Shown here: piece after piece, positions 61,819-64,000 of the stretch | Layout of the letters: each line of letters begins with the position of its first letter | Position numbering within the stretch: position 1 is the stretch's first letter | NCBI GenBank assembly: GCA_902779165.1 | Contig: CACZAN010000017.1 | Coordinates: 62,001 to 126,000, forward strand | DNA length: 64,000 nucleotides | Direction: 5' to 3' | Source of the DNA: an uncultured Bacteroidales bacterium | GTDB lineage: Bacteria; Bacteroidota; Bacteroidia; Bacteroidales; Bacteroidaceae | Made by a program: the position numbers and the translations under genes | Notes under the pieces: model-generated | What the model saw: the letters and a program-made list of their open reading frames with translations, nothing else | The model's database searches: none | Told to the model about the DNA's origin: nothing

Positions 61819-62103
61819 TTAAATATTCGAAACTGTGAGCTTTACAACGTTAATCTCATTGTAAACACGCCCGTTGTACTCGCGTGTTCTGATTCCAAAG
61901 TGTACGTCCACGAGCTGCCCTACGGTCAGCTCTTTGTCGACGGGGATCTTGTCATTGAAGAGGTCCAGAGCGACTTCATTGGGGAAGGCAATACTGGGGT
62001 CTGCTTCCACGACCACAATTGTTAACTTGCGCCATTCGGCGCCTTGGCTGCTCACGCCCTGCTGCAGGGGAAGCACCTGAGAAATTTTTCCTGTAATTCG
62101 CAT
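61819..62103 (-). CDS. DUF3127 (OB-fold-like) protein
   Basis: 94 residues from ATG 62103: MRITGKISQVLPLQQGVSSQ, then GAEWRKLTIVVVEAD ... VDVHFGIRTREYNGRVYNEI. DUF3127 proteins look like small single-stranded-DNA-binding OB folds. Start chosen because it opens the conserved region; the in-frame Met at 62208 lies in the preceding Cys-rich gene. Probably part of replication/maintenance of the element. Confidence 0.8.
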   Translation of the reverse strand: MRITGKISQVLPLQQGVSSQGAEWRKLTIVVVEADPSIAFPNEVALDLFNDKIPVDKELTVGQLVDVHFGIRTREYNGRVYNEINVVKLTVSNI

Positions 62104-62111
62104 AGTGATTA

Positions 62112-62351
62112 TTATTTGATAATTATGTTGCTTGTTCCTTTCTGCTTCACGACTCCTCCACTTTTTCCAGCGTTCAGGAATCGTTTCGACATTCGCCACC
62201 TCCAGCATCGGAAATCACCTGTGACCTCTTGTCTTGTTTTCGTGCAGTAATGCGAACCATCAAGGTTTATCTCCTTGCGCTTGCATGAGGCACAACAGAT
62301 GTTGATGTAGATGCCATGTTCATTTCGCACGGTAAATTTGTTTTCTGTCAT
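62112..62351 (-). CDS. Small cysteine-rich (zinc-binding?) protein
   Basis: 79 residues with CCASCKRKEINLDGSHYC and a further Cys in DFRCWRW: a possible four-Cys zinc site. No family recognised. Starts the small-gene run of the cluster; a terminator lies upstream of it. Confidence 0.55.
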   Translation of the reverse strand: MTENKFTVRNEHGIYINICCASCKRKEINLDGSHYCTKTRQEVTGDFRCWRWRMSKRFLNAGKSGGVVKQKGTSNIIIK

Positions 62352-62530
62352 TTTCTCTAAATTACCGCTTCCTTCGAGCGGGGTCTTAAAATGAATAATG
62401 TTCGCGTGGACGTGAACTCTTTTCGAGACATCATCCGTAATACACGAACCGACCTCGTTTCTTCAGGGAAAACGTTAGGGAAAACATTAGGGAGCAACTC
62501 TGAAGCCGCCAAACAAAAGGGATACAAAAA

Positions 62531-62566
62531 TAGCGGAATCCCTTCTAAATCAAAGAGATTCCGCTA
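62531..62566. terminator. Hairpin terminator
   Basis: TAGCGGAATC and GATTCCGCTA, a perfect 10-bp stem, flanked by A and T runs; downstream of the gene at 62623 on the minus strand. The rest of 62352-62620 holds only AT-rich DNA with GTTAGGGAAA-like repeats. Confidence 0.8.
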
Positions 62567-62622
62567 CGGAAAAATATTTTGATAATTTTTTCGACTTTCC
62601 CTAAGGATTTCCCTAAAGCCGT

Positions 62623-63996
62623 TTATCGCTTATGCAAATGCAGGTCCTGATGGTCGTAGGAATCATACACACTCTGGAAGTCCTCATCCTCCTCCGTAGC
62701 CCTCCTCAGCACATGCTTGGGATTGGTCTTCAGCAAGTCGACGCACTCCTTAATCACCGGCAGCGCCTGCGCATGAGCACTATTGCCCTTGTCCAGTCCT
62801 GTCAGCCATTGTCCGTCTTTGTTCTTGAAATGCCCTTCGAGGATGGCAGGGAGCGTGTAGCCCGCAGGCAGTTCGACCAGCCCTGCGTCTATGACTTGCT
62901 TGAACAACTCTACCAGCGTACCCTTCCCATACTTGCCTGTCCAAATCAATTCGCAGTCGTCGTCTCTCTGTCCAGAGAACAACGCCTTGAAATCCGCTTC
63001 ATTGCCCTCTATCCATCCTTCTATTGTCAACTGCTGAAAAAACAACGTCAGGTGCCCCTTCGTCACCCCGCTCTTCTTCTTCAACGTCATCGTCACGCGA
63101 GTCTTGGGTGCCTTGGCCGCCTTGGGCTTCTTGGGAGCAGACTCCTTCTTCAACATTTCCTTAATATTTTTTTCTGGCGCATAGTAGTTCAGTTCTTCTT
63201 CCTTCTCTGATGTGTCTGTGCCATGGAGTTTATTCATCTCATCTTGAACATAACGTAGCTTAAATTCGAATTTGAAAAATGCTTCCCTGTGCGCTTTGGC
63301 GTCTACTTCCCTCCTCTGCTGGTAGAAGAGAATACCTAATCGATGAGCTTCGCCTCTTTCCAACATTCCAGTGTTGTATTCATATAGGTGCCTCAGTTGA
63401 TCATAATTCTTCCAAGCATAATTTCTCTGCGATTCGTCGTCCAGCGAGTCGAAGTCTATTTCATCTTTCTTCTTATGCGTTCTCACTGCTGAAGACAATT
63501 GGGATTGGAAAATGCCCGAATCAAATAACTCCATCATGATCCTGATTCTGTAGTCTTCCAATTGTTCCGCATTAGGTTCGTCGTAGCATTCTTTTTCCTT
63601 CCATTCCTCGAATTCTCGTTTGGCATCCGAAACTAATGATGAGTACTTATATTTTTCATACACCTCTTCGAAAAGACTTTTATACTGCTCTTGTCTCCAT
63701 CTGCTATTCGTTTTTGTATAAATATTTTTTAGCACAATCCTCAGTTCATTCAATATTGCATTCACAATCCGCTCCAGATGAGTCTCATTCATCAATATCC
63801 CTGCTGAAGCAGCACTGATAATGCCAGACACCTGCTCATGAGCATTGAATGATTTTAGGACTAAATCATTTTCAGCTTCCTTCTCAATCAACCTCAGGAA
63901 TCTGTCTTTGTAGCTACTGTGTAGAGTTGGGTCATCATCTTCCTTGAAATATCTCTGAGGGTCGGTGTACACACCTGTCTTCTCGGCGCATTGCAT
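62623..63996 (-). CDS. Bacteroidales hypothetical protein (possibly continuing beyond the window)
   Basis: 457 residues visible from an ATG at 63996; no stop is visible before the window edge, so an earlier start is possible. Helical N-terminal 250 residues (LERIVNAILNELRIVLKNIY, VSDAKREFEEWKEKE), then a Lys-rich linker (SAPKKPKAAKAPKTRV) and a compact C-terminal domain (HLTLFFQQLTIEGWIEGNEA, LPAILEGHFKNKDGQW). The C-terminal part recalls proteins found in Bacteroidales conjugative elements, but I cannot name the family. Ends at a terminator. Confidence 0.6.
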   Translation of the reverse strand: MQCAEKTGVYTDPQRYFKEDDDPTLHSSYKDRFLRLIEKEAENDLVLKSFNAHEQVSGIISAASAGILMNETHLERIVNAILNELRIVLKNIYTKTNSRWRQEQYKSLFEEVYEKYKYSSLVSDAKREFEEWKEKECYDEPNAEQLEDYRIRIMMELFDSGIFQSQLSSAVRTHKKKDEIDFDSLDDESQRNYAWKNYDQLRHLYEYNTGMLERGEAHRLGILFYQQRREVDAKAHREAFFKFEFKLRYVQDEMNKLHGTDTSEKEEELNYYAPEKNIKEMLKKESAPKKPKAAKAPKTRVTMTLKKKSGVTKGHLTLFFQQLTIEGWIEGNEADFKALFSGQRDDDCELIWTGKYGKGTLVELFKQVIDAGLVELPAGYTLPAILEGHFKNKDGQWLTGLDKGNSAHAQALPVIKECVDLLKTNPKHVLRRATEEDEDFQSVYDSYDHQDLHLHKR

Positions 63997-64000
63997 TAGA

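Noticed and set aside
62391-62582. 63-residue plus-strand frame
   Set aside because: Runs through GTTAGGGAAA-like repeats and the terminator hairpin; no sign of a real product.

Overview
The window looks like a chromosome segment from a Prevotella-like member of the Bacteroidales. The evidence is a promoter -7 box of the form TAnnTTTG in front of many genes, -AQ- type signal peptides, GH97 enzymes, a T9SS-style C-terminal tail, a VirE-N/DUF3987 gene, the Bacteroidales arginine gene order (argR-GNAT-argG-argC), and roughly 50% GC in housekeeping genes against a clearly AT-richer block at about 19.3-32.2 kb.

Layout. 1-1.9 kb: end of a pectin (rhamnogalacturonan) gene set. 2.6-7.1 kb: a tatA-tatC operon that continues into a NapH/NapG-like iron-sulfur membrane protein with an internal Tat signal, a Tat-exported aldo/keto reductase with ferredoxin motifs, and a DUF1893 protein. 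7.3-11.2 kb: arginine biosynthesis genes behind a phased array of ArgR-like half sites. 11.8-18 kb: a glycan operon (orphan PTS EIIC, secreted KduI-like isomerase, GH20, GH97). 33.9-36.8 kb: a second GH97 and a T9SS-tail protein. 36.9-57.4 kb: mostly core genes (asnA, tRNA-Arg, luxS-mtn, a CotH surface protein, cca, eno, mrp, a YidE/AspT transporter, an O/P porin, radA). 57.6-64 kb: a DUF3987/GH24 lysozyme cluster typical of integrated Bacteroidales accessory DNA.

The most unusual part is the AT-rich island at 19.3-32.2 kb, with all genes on the minus strand. It holds a WYL regulator followed without a gap by a TPR/S1-like protein and a RecD-like helicase; a gene of unknown function; a FISUMP-like gene; a retron-type reverse transcriptase broken by a frameshift; a protein with an RNxxxH HEPN-type motif; a PLD protein; and several orphans. 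Three transcription units in it carry the same operator, (A/G)CGAA-N7-TTCGT, exactly 10 bp from a TACCTTTG promoter box. This suggests one WYL-controlled regulon. I regard it as the best candidate for an undescribed system.

A second theme is palindromic G/C-rich repeats. They lie between genes and also, in frame, inside protein genes: the iron-sulfur protein, argC, radA, the DUF3987 gene (twice) and probably the lysozyme tail. They lengthen these proteins without stopping translation. A separate 160-180 bp MITE-like repeat is present in two copies plus a remnant.
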